64,000 bases of DNA from Lutraria lutraria (GCA_964023205.1 OZ026848.1:32475912-32539911); one strand, 5' to 3'. Shown: positions 11,465 to 22,421, numbered from the stretch's first letter. Numbers and translations: made by a program. Notes: generated by a model not told the origin, from the letters alone.

Positions 11465-11670
11465 ATGACATTAAAAACAAGAGAGCCAGGTCACAAAATA
11501 CACCCGTCAAAATTCATTTTACAAAAGGCCAAGGGGCATAACTCAGAAGTGTCTGGGCCGATTTGGCTGGTTAACGAACTTGACCGTGATCTGATGGCCA
11601 TTAACAATTCCATAAAGTTTGGTGAGGATCCGAATAAAACTGTTTGAATTAGAGAGCGGACACCGTTGTG
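11465..11670 (+). repeat. Bivalve-type dispersed repeat fragment
   Basis: The run AAAGGCCAAGGGGCATAACTC followed by text ending AAACTGTTTGAATTAGAGAG resembles an abundant dispersed repeat I recall from bivalve genomes ('aagggccataactc ... agagagcggacac'). No second copy of this block is seen in the window. Open frames of 60 to 87 codons across it are by-products. Confidence 0.4.
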
Positions 11671-12459
11671 CACGCTGCCCGCCTGCCATGTGTGTTCCCA
11701 TAATACGACCCGTTTTTGTGATAAACACATTAGAATTAAAATCGAGGTTTGATGAAATAAATGAATAATAAAGTCTAATACCTAGAGACATGAACCAAAT
11801 ATGCATGTACGATTATAGTATCATTCAAAATTCATAAAAAAGATTATGCACTTTGATTCAGTGCACAAAACTGTATTTTTATTCGATATTTAAACTTCTT
11901 CACTTAAAAGCTCGCGGGATATGTTGGGATTGAAGTCGTATTCAAAATATTCGGTTTTATGGTTTAAGAGTAATTACTTGAAAAGGTAATTAAACAGTAA
12001 CACACAAAATGAGAATTATATTTTAATGTGTTATTTTGTTGATGTTTTATCGGATTTTGACGTATTATGTCGTATTAAAAGCGTTTCCATAACAACCATT
12101 TCTGATATATTATGGTAATTTTGTAATAATTATTTATAAAGATTGCTTAATCAATATATCATTTCCATATGTTACTTGTGTGAAAACGTTTTTTATTTTA
12201 AGTAATTAGTGTTTGAAAATTTTCCGTATCTTGCACGGACGGATGTTTTGTGTGTTATTACCATACGCTATGATTTATGTACGAAGATCAGTGGGTGGAC
12301 CAAACCTAGAAATCTTGTCTCATTATAGGTTGAAATATAAATACATACCAAACGTCTGTCTGATACCAGTCCTTATAATGGGTTATACATACTGCGAAGG
12401 TTAAGGAGTGTACATGGCGCTCGATCGCGTTTCTGACGATTGCCTGCGTTCTCACTGCG
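11671..12459. other. Non-coding stretch, no gene seen
   Basis: Mostly AT-rich DNA. A 63-codon plus frame at 12213-12404 has no recognisable motif. GC content rises towards 12400 where the GC-rich repeat begins. Confidence 0.45.
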
Positions 12460-12760
12460 CTGAAGGCGTGTTGAAGACATTCGTATAAGCGCGGAAGAGA
12501 TGCAGTGACATCTCTGAGAACGCCGTATAATCTCCGTGCAAACGCCACCGACAATTATAGCGTTCGCACAGCGACCTCTGTGCGCACCCGCGAAGTTCCG
12601 GTGGTGTTTTAGGAGTTCCCACTGCGCTCTTACCAGAATGCCGAGCGACGGCGTTTTTTGTGAAGTCTCGAAGTGGACAACGTCGCTCGGCGTTCTATCG
12701 ATCCCATTGGCGATGACACTATGTTGCTGCGGCAATGCTTGCGATCGTACTGCGCGCACA
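12460..12760 (-). repeat. GC-rich dispersed repeat with hairpin, copy 2
   Basis: It is the inverted relative of 6513-6855. The conserved hairpin is here 12639-12650 (TGCCGAGCGACG) and 12681-12692 (CGTCGCTCGGCG), with a 30-base loop. GC-rich sequence of the same kind extends to about 12400 on one side and 12820 on the other, so this copy is longer than copy 1 or lies among further units. The 149-codon minus frame 12373-12822, the longest frame in the window, lies wholly within this repeat and is not a gene. Confidence 0.75.
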
Positions 12761-13080
12761 TTGGCGTTCTTCATTTGTCTAAGACGTAGTGAGAGATCGC
12801 CATGAAAACGCCGTGATATCAAGTGTTATAATACCTACATCGTCTTCGAAACGACATATCTATTTATGATATAAGATGGTTATCATCGTATAATATTTCT
12901 ATAATAGTTTAAGATGGTATACTTGGCAGCGTGACCGAAGAAATGTCTGACATAATTTCACCATAACAGGTTTGATCAATATACAATAATGTTCAAATAC
13001 ACCGCGGGTTCATAAACTTTCTACTAGACAACTTGTACTTGGCATGTACGCATGACTTTTATTAGTTTTCAAAAACTTTA

Positions 13081-13409
13081 ACAGTGCGACCTCTTAAAAG
13101 CAACACCCTTTGGGAGTAGCAAAAAGTATGCTGTTGTTGAGAGGTTGTTGCTCTAGAGAGGTTAAAATGATAGTTGAAATTACCTAAAATAAGCAAAAAT
13201 TCAAATCCAAGGGCAGATTACTCAAAAACGAGATCAGTGACCCCCAAGTTTAAAAAAATCATTGATCAGTTTTAATTTTTCCTATATGTCTATGTGAAAA
13301 ATGTAACGAACTACCGAAAACGTCTTTAAATCGAGCCGTGGGAATAATATGTTGTTGTTGAAGGGAAGTTGTTGTTCAAGCAAGGGCCGCTCTATAGAGG
13401 TTGCACTGT
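13081..13409. mobile_element. CAGTG-family TIR element, copy 1
   Basis: The left end ACAGTGCGACCTCT and right end AGAGGTTGCACTGT are inverted repeats. Inside each end a further CAACA/TGTTGCTCTAGAGAGG block repeats the theme. Length is about 329 bp with no coding capacity. TA flanks are imperfect on the left. Sister copies lie at 32546-32721, 40723-40874, 59583-59745 and 59938-60066. The CAGTRCAACCTC end resembles pogo/Tigger-like TIRs, by inference. Confidence 0.75.
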
Positions 13410-13697
13410 ACATAACGCCAATAGCGAGATAAGTGATATTTGTAAAATAAGATTCCATAACGCGTCGTGTACTGCTCATTGTAACAGTCAAGATGGTATT
13501 ATGACGAGTTTTCCAATATTTTACTAGACAAAGTCTTCATATTTCTTATGCCGTTGGAGACACTTTCAGACAACAACTAATCATATCGCGATAATTGTAG
13601 AGAATTAAGCCCAAACGTGTATATCAACTTTCTGTAAAGAAATGAATTTGCGAGGAAATATCTACAAACAATAACACTTATATATTATAGATATATA

Positions 13698-13872
13698 CCG
13701 TCAAACTGTGAACCAAGGTCATTTGGGGAAAGACAAAAGTTGATCTTTATTGACAGGTGGTCCGTATTTGGGGGTCATTTTGTTCTGAATAATCAATGAC
13801 TCTTTTATGAAGAATTGCCCTAACTCAAAGTTAAGCTTTTATTCAGAATGGTCGCTAGCTCAGGTTTGACTC
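13698..13872. mobile_element. TA-flanked MITE (copy 2 of pair)
   Basis: Left end CCGTCAAACTGTG and right end CAGGTTTGACTC are imperfect inverted repeats; TA lies at 13696-13697 and 13873-13874. The interior GGGGTCATTTTGTTCTGAAT is shared with 7985-8005 of copy 1. Length is 175 bp, with no coding capacity. Confidence 0.65.
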
Positions 13873-13904
13873 TACGTGTACTTTTTGTGGTTTGTCCAAA
13901 CTCT

Positions 13905-14115
13905 GGGAGCTCAGCCGGGTATCTTAAGTGGGTAGATACTGCAGCTCGAGAGGTCGCGAGTACAAGACCAGAGTGTCAAAATCCTGTTTCACCCTGGCTG
14001 TAAGAGAGGAGATACAACGTCAGTATTCAAATTCCTCCATTTACTGATTCCACAGTTCATTTGAGAAAGTAGATTGTTACTTGCGGTTTTCGGAGGAACC
14101 GGTTTGTAACATGTA
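13905..14115 (+). mobile_element. SINE with V-SINE-like core, different head
   Basis: The start, GGGAGCTCAGCCGGGTA..., has an A-box-like stretch and is followed by AGGTCGCGAGTACAAGACC, a B-box-like stretch. Downstream, TTGAGAAAGTAGATTGTTACTTGCGG.TTTCGGAGGA matches the core of the SINE at 20327-20578. The head differs from that of the 20.3-kb SINE, so two tRNA-derived heads share one core. The tail end is not clear. Confidence 0.6.
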
Positions 14116-14194
14116 ATACAGTAAAGTACTGAACTTAAATTACTTTATTATAGAAATAAGGACATGTAAAATAAACATTAAGATACATATTTAC

Positions 14195-14670
14195 TAGGGC
14201 TGTTGCGAGTATCCGAGTACTCGGGTAATCACGAATCAAATTGAAAAATCGAGTACGAATAATCGGCATTACTGAGATTCGTGGTTCGCGATCTTGTCTT
14301 TTAACATAAAGTGTAATCTTTAATTTGTTCTTAAAAATTCCTTTTCTCTGAATAAATAATGTCTCATCATGATCTACCAAGAGGTCCAATAGGATCTTTT
14401 ATTATTTGGTCACAGGCTCAAACCAGAAAATGATGCTGGTTAATTCATTAATTGGAATGGAGTACGTATAACTAAATTAAGTCATAGAACACTTTATATT
14501 GATTTACTTCATTATAGCTCCTAAAAGAAAATTAAATTTAGCTGTCTTCAGGACTGCAATGTTGGAAGTTTTAGATGGGTAAATTGATAACAAAATATTC
14601 GTGATTCGATTTGTGGATCGTAAGCGTTAAATCGTGGATTGGATCGGATCGCCACTTACCTAACGACACA
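14195..14670. mobile_element. Possible hAT-like non-autonomous element
   Basis: It opens with TAGGGCTGTTGCGAGTATCC, similar in style to hAT ends. A subterminal AATCACGAAT (from 14228) recurs in inverted form at 14596-14605. I could not find a matching right TIR or an 8-bp target-site duplication, so this is tentative. Confidence 0.25.
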
Positions 14671-15948
14671 CAGAAGTATTGGTTTAGTGTGCCAGTAAGG
14701 GGGACAACCTAGCAATTACTTAAAAACATTTTGTAAAAGTTACTGTTCTTCATTATTGTGTACCGTTTGATAACGGATAAAATAAATATAAATAAACATA
14801 TATTCATAATACGATACATAAATATTAATAAAATCAGAAACAAAACCAGATCGCGATTGAATAGTTTGCGAACAAAGATAAATATTTTGGCGAAGATTGT
14901 GTAATTAGAGAGGTCCTGGATAAAGGACGATAAAGTCACCACAGATATCTTATCTGCATGCTACAACAACCAGTTATACGAGTATATACCAATCCTGCAA
15001 CCCAATTTATACATTATACAATCATTACATCCAGATGTCAGGATAAAAATGCTTTATAATAATTATTATTAAGATATGTTTTGGGGGTCAAAAAAATGTA
15101 TACTTAAAGTCCATAATTATATTGTGAACATTGCGTTTTTATGGTTTAATTGACTTCGTAAATGACAATAATTAATGTAAATACTAGCTTGCACATTACT
15201 ATATTAACAATTATCAGCGCTACCGAATATTACAATGAAATGTTCGTAAACGTCACATTTCCTACGCGCATATTTATGTTGCTTAATAAAATAAGTCACA
15301 TGAGATTTTTTCCCCAAAAATTCCGGACATTATTCTCTACCGGATGTCATTAATTGTGTATGTTTTTATATCAAAAGTTTAAAAAAATGAAACCAGTTCA
15401 TTTCGATACTTGGATAAGAAAATTGGACCCCAAGGAAAACATCGCGTGTTATATCAATGCTTCTATGAAAAGTTAATATAAACAATTAATATAAAAGGAA
15501 ACCCTGTTTGATGCAAAAAGAATTAATTCATTAATTCATTAAAACTATTGCAAGTTGATCAAACGCCTTTAATGATTTTGTTTGAGTCGGACGTGAAAAC
15601 AAGATTTGTTAAATATGACCTCAGGGAAATTTCTTATGTAAAACACTTGTAATTGGAATTGCAAAAAAATTAGAACATACACTTTTTGCTAAACATCTTT
15701 ACCTAGTAATTACATAATGTTAACCAGATTTAATTAGCCTATTACTTCAGCTAATTTCCCCGTAACTTTATCTAATACCCGAGAATTAACAAGGCTTCTA
15801 GGTTACTCAGATAAATCATTTAGTTATAAGAATTTAATGTTTAATAAATAGTCTTATCAGGTTTATTTTTAGATGGTCGACATAATAAGATACAAACGTA
15901 TATTAGTGCAACACAAAGATAAGTTAAAATATAAATGCGTCAGACATA
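14671..15948. other. Non-coding stretch, no gene seen
   Basis: Very AT-rich DNA. Short frames at 14709-14942 (minus) and 15162-15353 (plus) are hydrophobic or biased by base composition and carry no motif. Confidence 0.5.
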
Positions 15949-15969
15949 GGGGGGGGGGGGGGGGGGGGG
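15949..15969. repeat. Poly-G homopolymer (21 G)
   Basis: An uninterrupted run of 21 G residues, followed after ACG by another GGG. The length is likely to vary between alleles and reads. Confidence 0.95.
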
Positions 15970-16651
15970 ACGGGATCAATTATTCGACGAACCTTCCGGA
16001 TTACATAACTTTAAAACTTTATCAGTTTTAATTGCTATTGTTGATGTTTTATGAAAAAATAAGTGAACTTTCGACATATTTAAAACTTTGGATCTAAAAA
16101 GGTTCGCTATAAATATGGTTTGATTTTTTATGATTTGACCGCGTTTCTATCGACAGTAAATCTTTAAGTTACTAGGCAACAATCTCAAACACTCAGCCGT
16201 ATAATATCCGCGAGACATTTCTTCGAAAAAGTAAATATTTGGGGAAAAAACACCAACTATCTTAAACAAACTAAACATTGGATGATTCAATAAAACAGTT
16301 AGTTCCAACACTTCATTCGCCGATTTAGAATTCCGTCACAAATCGATTAAACTTTCTGCACTTTTTTTATCAAAACAGAAGACCAGTGAACAGTGAAAAT
16401 GTCTAATTGTGGATTTAGTACAGATGTTGTTTGTTCAGACTGATACCAAATCTTAAGCTTTAAAATCTTCATGAAATAAAGGATAATTCATTGCTGAGCC
16501 ATTGCTATATAATACATTATTATTTCATCTTCGAATATCATGTATTTAATGTTTTAAAATTTCATGTTTTTACAGTTATTATGGTAAAAAAGAAAATATA
16601 ACTCAAATTAAGTTGCAACGCGTTTCGTAATTTACTTCGTCAGACAACTAG
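15970..16651. other. Non-coding stretch, no feature seen
   Basis: AT-rich DNA without long frames or paired repeats. Confidence 0.5.
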
Positions 16652-16767
16652 TATTGTAATGATGGTAAACATATGTGTGACGTCATAACGTATGACATGA
16701 CAACGTCAAAAAGTGACGTTCCGTTTGGCGCACTTAGTATAATTATTGTAATGATGGTAAACATATG
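16652..16767. promoter_or_regulatory. CRE-like site cluster between 24-bp direct repeats
   Basis: A 24-bp direct repeat (TATTGTAATGATGG... ) occurs at 16652-16675 and 16744-16767. Between the copies lie a perfect CRE palindrome TGACGTCA (16678-16685) and two half sites, AACGTCA (16702-16708) and TGACGTT (16714-16720). This resembles a CREB/ATF binding cluster, but no downstream gene is recognisable, so a regulatory role is speculative. Confidence 0.35.
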
Positions 16768-16867
16768 TTTAAGCTTAAGATTCGGTACCAGTCTGAACAA
16801 AAAACATCTGTACATGTTTAACATAGGTCATACATACTGGTTAAGTATACTGTGTTTAAGAAAATCA

Positions 16868-16945
16868 TAGGAAAAAGGGTGAGGGTGTATATCAATGCTT
16901 TACATCGGACACGATAAAGAACCAGGAAAAACTATTTGAAAAGAG
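16868..16945 (+). repeat. SINE-like fragment (TTTACA.CGG type), copy 1
   Basis: GGGTGTATATCAATGCTTTACATCGGACACGATAAAGAACC is related to 30945-31045, which reads CGTGTATCGG.ACTTTACACCGGGCACGGCCCAGAA. I recall this block as part of a widespread invertebrate SINE-like repeat, but cannot define ends. Confidence 0.4.
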
Positions 16946-17928
16946 AATGGATATAAATGCTTGGTTCTCTTGTATCTTATCTCCCCTCTCTATTTGGCGG
17001 CTCTGAAATAATCATAGCTGTCGTATGGGTTGTTTATCAACAGATAACCATACATACTTATATCAAACTTCAAAATCAAAATAAAATAAAAATCACTTAC
17101 TTAAAGTTACTCACATCATTCCAAACAATTTTCAAATCATATTAAATTTCATTTTTCATTAAAATCGCATAATCCATACAATAGTAGCAATAAGCATGGT
17201 TAGAAATCACTTAATTTTATATTTTCAGGTAAAACAATCAGCGAAATGTATTACAGGCACAAACAAATCACACGAATAATCTCTTTGTGGAACGAAATTT
17301 CACGAACACAATCATAATTATGATCTTGTAATAAATTTATCACAAAAAACGTTTGTTTTAAAAGTTTTAAAATCATACAATTTCGTGCAATGGATGTCTG
17401 AAAAAGATTATGATTTTCATGTCAGCCTAGATATGCTATTTTCTTCGTTATCGCCCTATGGCTTGAGTGTTTGTTTTCATACAAGGTCAGAAACCTGGAC
17501 ACAAGATAAGGTTACATTATCAAAACAACAAAACAGTTGTATGGACACTTCAAGTAACATTAATGATGAATATCCATCTGTGAATCGTGTTATTGTCTGT
17601 AGAATTAATTGACAATTTAGTGTATTTAAGTTGTTCTTATTGGCAATTCAAAACACATCAAGTATTTTGATATTTCCAGGATCGCCAGTTCTTAAAGAAG
17701 CACACATCATCAAAGACGGATTTACAGAAACCACACGTAAACCGTTCTAATCATAAACAACATATGTTGTAGTAATGAAGACATCGTGGTTTCTTTACTC
17801 TATGTTCAATAAAAACATATCATTATCATATATACATCCAAGGTATTCACTTCTCTAATACATGTTTGTAGTTTTATTCGGCACAGAAGTAAAAGTATAA
17901 CTCAACACTACTCATTCATCATTAATCT
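16946..17928. other. Non-coding stretch, no gene seen
   Basis: AT-rich DNA. Plus frames of 62 and 75 codons (16957-17145, 17385-17612) show no motif. Confidence 0.45.
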
Positions 17929-18363
17929 TTGACCACTACTATTTTATTACTACTATTTGACCACTATTATTTTACCACTACTATTTTATTACTACTATTT
18001 GACCACTATTATTTTACCACTACTATTTTATTACTACTATTTGACCACTATTATTTTACCACTTCTATTTCATTACTACTATTTGACCACTATTATTTTA
18101 CCACTACTATTTTATTACTACTATTTGACCACTATTATTTTACCACTACTATTTTATTACTACTATTTGTCCACTATTATTTTACCACTACTATTTACCA
18201 CTACTATTTTACCACTACTATTTTATTACTACTATTTGACCACTATTATTTTACCACTATTTAACTACTACTATTTGACCACTACTCTTTGACCACTACT
18301 ATTTAACTACTACTATTTGACCACTACTCTTTGACCGCTACTATTTAACCACTACTATTTGAC
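17929..18363. repeat. Minisatellite, 42-bp unit of TACTAC-type steps
   Basis: The array is built from TTTGACCACTATTATTTTAC and CACTACTATTTTATTACTAC steps that together repeat every 42 bp to about 18250, then shorter TTTGACCACTACT and TTTAACTACTACT steps follow. Two overlapping 111-codon frames translate it as FDHYYFTT- and YYYLTTII-type repeats. Both stay open only because 42 is a multiple of three. Confidence 0.95.
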
Positions 18364-18888
18364 TGCTATACCCTGTGTACACCTATGTAGAAGCAATGAC
18401 TTAAGACCCAGTATTATTCAATATCTATTAAATAGCACTCATCTAATTACTGTTTTACTTATAGAAATCCAGAAAACTCTTGTCAAAATAATGGATACCA
18501 TGTGATAATCATTCAATCCGGGTTAATTTATCAGTCTTGGCTTGACAATATATGTACATGTACATAGTAGCTGACAGTAGCTAGTGTTACATCGTTATCA
18601 CATATCACACGTAGTTTTGTTAACTGATTCTGACACAAGCTTTCTTCGTTTTCTCTGTTACAATAAAGTCTGTACCTTTGCACGGTACCTAATTTACACA
18701 CAATAACATATACGGTATATATAGCACAGCGTATCATTTCTTAGCTTGTTGTAAACGCCTGCAAGTATGGTGTAGTAAAGATGGTGCCAGAAAACTGCAA
18801 CTCTTCTGGTGGTCCAAAGGTTATAAAACTTTGAGATCAGCCTCCGAGCGCAAATCTCATATCTTGTCTTTAAATTTTTCTAAGTTAA

Positions 18889-19246
18889 AGGGGCATACCC
18901 TACAACTGACAAACATTCTGTGAAAGTGTAAAAATGTGTTAGATGTATATGTAAAACAATATATAATAGATAATTGCAAGAAGAACTTGGGTCATAAAAT
19001 GACTATTTTAGGTACTAGCCGCAAGAATCATAGCTATGAATAATAAATCACTTCCACCCATAAAGTGCGCAACAAATTCCAAAGAGTTTCCGATCTTTTA
19101 TGGAAACTTATATTTTTTGTGATTTTATTTTTAATTGGATGAATTTTTGGCTGAAACTTTCTTCGTCGGCTTTTTTCTTTACAAGCTTCTAATTAATCAT
19201 AATTTTGCCCTGATTCTAGATGCACCAAGTTGTAGGGTATGCCCCT
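18889..19246. mobile_element. TTAA-flanked TIR element (358 bp)
   Basis: Perfect 19-bp terminal inverted repeats AGGGGCATACCCTACAACT lie at 18889-18907 and 19228-19246. TTAA is present immediately outside both ends (18885-18888 and 19247-19250). A TTAA duplication is typical of piggyBac; a 3-bp TTA/TAA duplication, as in PIF/Harbinger, would also fit. The interior is AT-rich with no coding capacity, so it is a non-autonomous derivative. Confidence 0.85.
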
Positions 19247-19250
19247 TTAA

Positions 19251-20316
19251 TTATGATTAGACAATAATTATATTTGTGATACATTAGCCATACATAATAA
19301 TTAATTGGAATATTCATCCAAATATTAACCGGTTCTATCTTTTCAACCGTAATACTTTGAGAATGGAATTGACATTTGAGCTCAGAGGTTGTTATCAAGA
19401 TTTAGTATACCTCACTCCCATTTCCAATACATGAGCGGCCGTTAATTTTTAATAACACATGGCAATAACACATGCGCAGAAATGTTGCGCGTTTAGTTCA
19501 AACATATTTTCGGTTATTTATTCATTTTTCTATTTATTTGGCGAGTTGTTCTTGCTAATATCTGTTCTAGATTGTACATTTACTTAAAATACTTTAAATT
19601 AGACCAAAAATTCGTTTACTGAGTTTGAAGTGCTATTAAAAGCTTGATAGTCAATGTAATGTAAAAGTTCATGTCAACCGAGCGAGTGACGACTTTAGAA
19701 AGCTGAACTGTTGATTAGTTTCCAAAAGAGATCGGTCAGTTTGTCACGGAGAATTAAATAACCCGTCTGGACTGAAATGTCCAATCACTTATTCAACCTT
19801 CCAGCGTTCTAGGGGTTAAGTAAATCTAGCCTAAGATGCAATCTAAACTACAAAAAAAATGTAAATCGTGGAATCTATTAGCATTCAACGTCAGTACAAA
19901 TCGTTAAAACTAAACGTCAAGGTAGCACAAAGTTGACGAGTAAATATAATACATGTAAAATAACTGCAAGTCTTGGTCGAGTTTCTCGGTGCTAGTTAGC
20001 TATGATTTTAATAGGTTAGGTTCGGTCCACATATACCAGAATGTGTGGGTGCTAGCTAGCAGATGTTGTATTGTTCATTATCTCTTGCAGTGAGACGTGG
20101 TAAAATGTGTCTGCTACATTTTTGTATACTTGTTGCATATGTTTTGTTCCAAGTTCCATTTTTAGATTTCAAGGAAACAGAAGATAAAGGCCAAATATTT
20201 TCATTATTAGATTCTCAGGACACCAGTAAAAGTTTCTCAGAAATGTTCAGATGTTTAATTTCTTGTTAGCTTTAATAAAAACATCTAAAAAGATAATATT
20301 TTGCTTGTGGCCCTAC
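19251..20316. other. Non-coding stretch, no gene seen
   Basis: AT-rich DNA. A 68-codon plus frame at 20063-20269 starts with a hydrophobic, signal-like stretch, but it is short and has no recognisable domain, so I do not call it. Confidence 0.45.
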
Positions 20317-20326
20317 TATGACAAAG

Positions 20327-20578
20327 TAAGCCGCCTTCATGGTCGAGTAGTTAAAGTTGCTGACTTCAAAGCACTGTAACCTCTCACCAATAGAGGGTTG
20401 TGGGTTCAAGTCCAGCTACCAATCATGTTTCTTTATGTGAGAAAGTAGGCAGTTGTTTATGGAGGATAGGAGTCTAGTACTGGTTCTTCACAGGAAAGAT
20501 GGTTAGGTGAACTGCCCGCCTTATATGACTCTGACTGTTGAAAAGGGGCGTAAAACTCAATTAAACAAATAAACATAT
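20327..20578 (+). mobile_element. Complete RUDI/V-SINE-like SINE with 10-bp TSD
   Basis: The insertion is flanked by perfect duplications TATGACAAAG at 20317-20326 and 20579-20588. The head (20329-20420) resembles a tRNA with a long variable arm: A-box region TGGTCGAGTAGTTAAAG and B-box region GGGTTCAAGTCC. The core carries TGTGAGAAAGTAGGCAGTTG, and the tail reads TGACTGTTGAAAAGGGGCGT, then AAAACTCAATTAAACAAATAAA. Partial copies of the family lie at 23838-24250, 26980-27106 and 41671-42044. RUDI is a described molluscan V-SINE; the identity here is by resemblance from memory. Confidence 0.9.
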
Positions 20579-20689
20579 TATGACAAAGAATAATTTCATT
20601 TTCGGAGGTCAGAGACTTATTTCTAGGAAGAATGAAGTATTATTGATATATGTTGGTGCGCAATAACTTTGAAAAAGAGCTGTGCCGAC

Positions 20690-20960
20690 TACATTTGGAG
20701 ACCTTTGGCTACATGTTTGACACCCAGCATTGTTTGTAAGTGGGTATGGGCTCTGGGTAACGCACACTAGCCCCTCACCTCTGTAAGCTAGAATCCCGCC
20801 CGGGACCACAATAATCTCACACATGATGAAATTTTCAGTCAGACTGGTTTCAGGAAGGTCGGCGGATCTACCAAACCTGGAGTCATCATCCCGATTGTTA
20901 AAGGTGGATAAATCACAAAATGACACCGGATGTTAGTGCGACACTGAACTTCATGGGAAG
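20690..20960 (+). mobile_element. Degenerate SINE-D copy
   Basis: The left part (GGGTATGGGCTCTGGGTAAC ... AGAATCCCGCCCGGGACCAC) looks like a decayed tRNA-derived head. The right part, AAAGGTGGATAAATCACAAA and then ATGACACCGG ... GTGCGACACTGAAC, matches the inverted fragment at 58700-58795. I recall similar bivalve SINE ends (GTGCGACGTTAAAC). The 105-codon minus frame over it is a by-product. Confidence 0.5.
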
Positions 20961-21723
20961 ATTATTACATAACGATGCATATTTGAACTGTTATACCATT
21001 CTATACCTGCATTGCATCATATCATACTGTCTGTACAATTTCACCCGAAGCAAAAAAAAAATGAAATAACACTGCCTAATATTGTTGTGAGTTAAAATAC
21101 AACACAATGTCTGTGTGCAAGGACTGTGGAAATATACGACTTCCTGCGCAGATGCTGAATGCTTTCATATAAATGTAGAATAATTAATGAATCGATGAAA
21201 TGAGTATACATCACAAGGCTACGAATGTGGGAAAGGTTCATTAAATGAACAAGAGCATGTTGTCTTATTCTGGTGACTTCAAATAAACGTACGTAGTTTG
21301 ATATAAAGTTCATTACTGTAATTAGCCGTACAGATTCCAGCAGTGCTTGATGTTCCCCATAGAGAAGTTCGAGCTAACATGTAATACTTTATGAATAGTT
21401 CACATTAATTTCACATAAATCAATCAGTAGTAGGAATTATGAATAAGTTGTAAGTCGTTAACTTCATTGAAATATAATTAATACTTAGCAAAATTACAGA
21501 TAAATATATGATGTTTCCATCTACAGCAGAACATATGTCTTCATCTTCCTAACTCGGTCGATAAGTCCGTGTATGATATTAAAATCTTACATAAATTCAC
21601 CATCAATAGTTTATCATCATTTCTAACATGACTTTATCTCCATCAAATATTTCAGAAGATTTCATAAATTCCATCAAATTACGCCATTATCTTAATGTCA
21701 ACTTGTTCTCTGCATACAATAAA
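20961..21723. other. Non-coding stretch, no feature seen
   Basis: AT-rich DNA with short frames only. No repeat partner seen in the window. Confidence 0.5.
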
Positions 21724-22421
21724 ATCTTAGCTCGCATATTTCATAACTTATATCTTCGCTCGGGAGTCTCAAAACTTAAATCTTAGCTGACATATCTCAG
21801 AACTTAAATATTAGCTGCCATATCTAGAGATCAGACCTTGAAAATTAGTTCACATATTCCAGACCTTGATTATAAGCTCACATATCTCAGACCTTAAATA
21901 TTAGCACACATATCTCAGACTTTATGTCTTAGTTCACATATCTCAGACTTTATGTCTTAGTTCACATATCTCAGACTTTATATCTTAGTTCACATATCTC
22001 AGAACTTATATCTCAGCTCACATATCTCAGACTTTATATCTTAGCTGACATATCTCAGACTTTACATCTTAGCTGACATATCTCAGACTTTATATCTTAG
22101 CTCACATATCTCAGACTTTATGTCTTAGCTGACATATCTCAGAACTTATATCTTAGCTCACATATCTCAGACCTTAGATATTAGCTCACATATCTCAGAC
22201 CTCAGATATTAGCTCACATATCTCAGACCTTAGATAATTGCTGGCATATCTCAGAACCTAAATCTTAGCTGGCATATCTCAGACCTTTAATCTCACAATT
22301 TAAATCTTAGCTCACTTTTCTAAGAATTTAATCTCGGACCTTAAATCTTAGCTGACATATTTCAGATCTTATATCTTAGCTCACATACCTCAGATCTTAG
22401 CTCACATATTTCAGAACTCAA
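21724..22421. repeat. Minisatellite, ~28-bp unit, about 25 copies
   Basis: About 700 bp of head-to-tail units, each with CTTAGCTCACATATCTCAGA followed by an 8-base variable stretch such as CTTTATAT. Units vary at GCTCAC/GCTGAC/GTTCAC and are more diverged and length-variable at both edges than in the centre, as expected for homogenisation in the middle. No unit is separated by unique spacers, so it is not CRISPR-like. Confidence 0.95.

Noticed and set aside
12373..12822. 149-codon minus-strand frame, the longest in the window
   Set aside because: It lies inside the GC-rich repeat; high GC lowers stop frequency, and matching peptides at 6.5 kb arise from DNA repetition, with equally open frames on the other strand.
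17929..18292. Two 111-codon plus frames
   Set aside because: These are translations of the 42-bp minisatellite in two frames at once; no start or stop context supports either.
20609..20926. 105-codon minus-strand frame
   Set aside because: It covers a degenerate SINE-D copy; no recognisable domain.
21724..22421. Possible CRISPR-like array (regular 28-bp repeats)
   Set aside because: There are no unique spacers between repeats; the context is clearly eukaryotic; it is a simple minisatellite.
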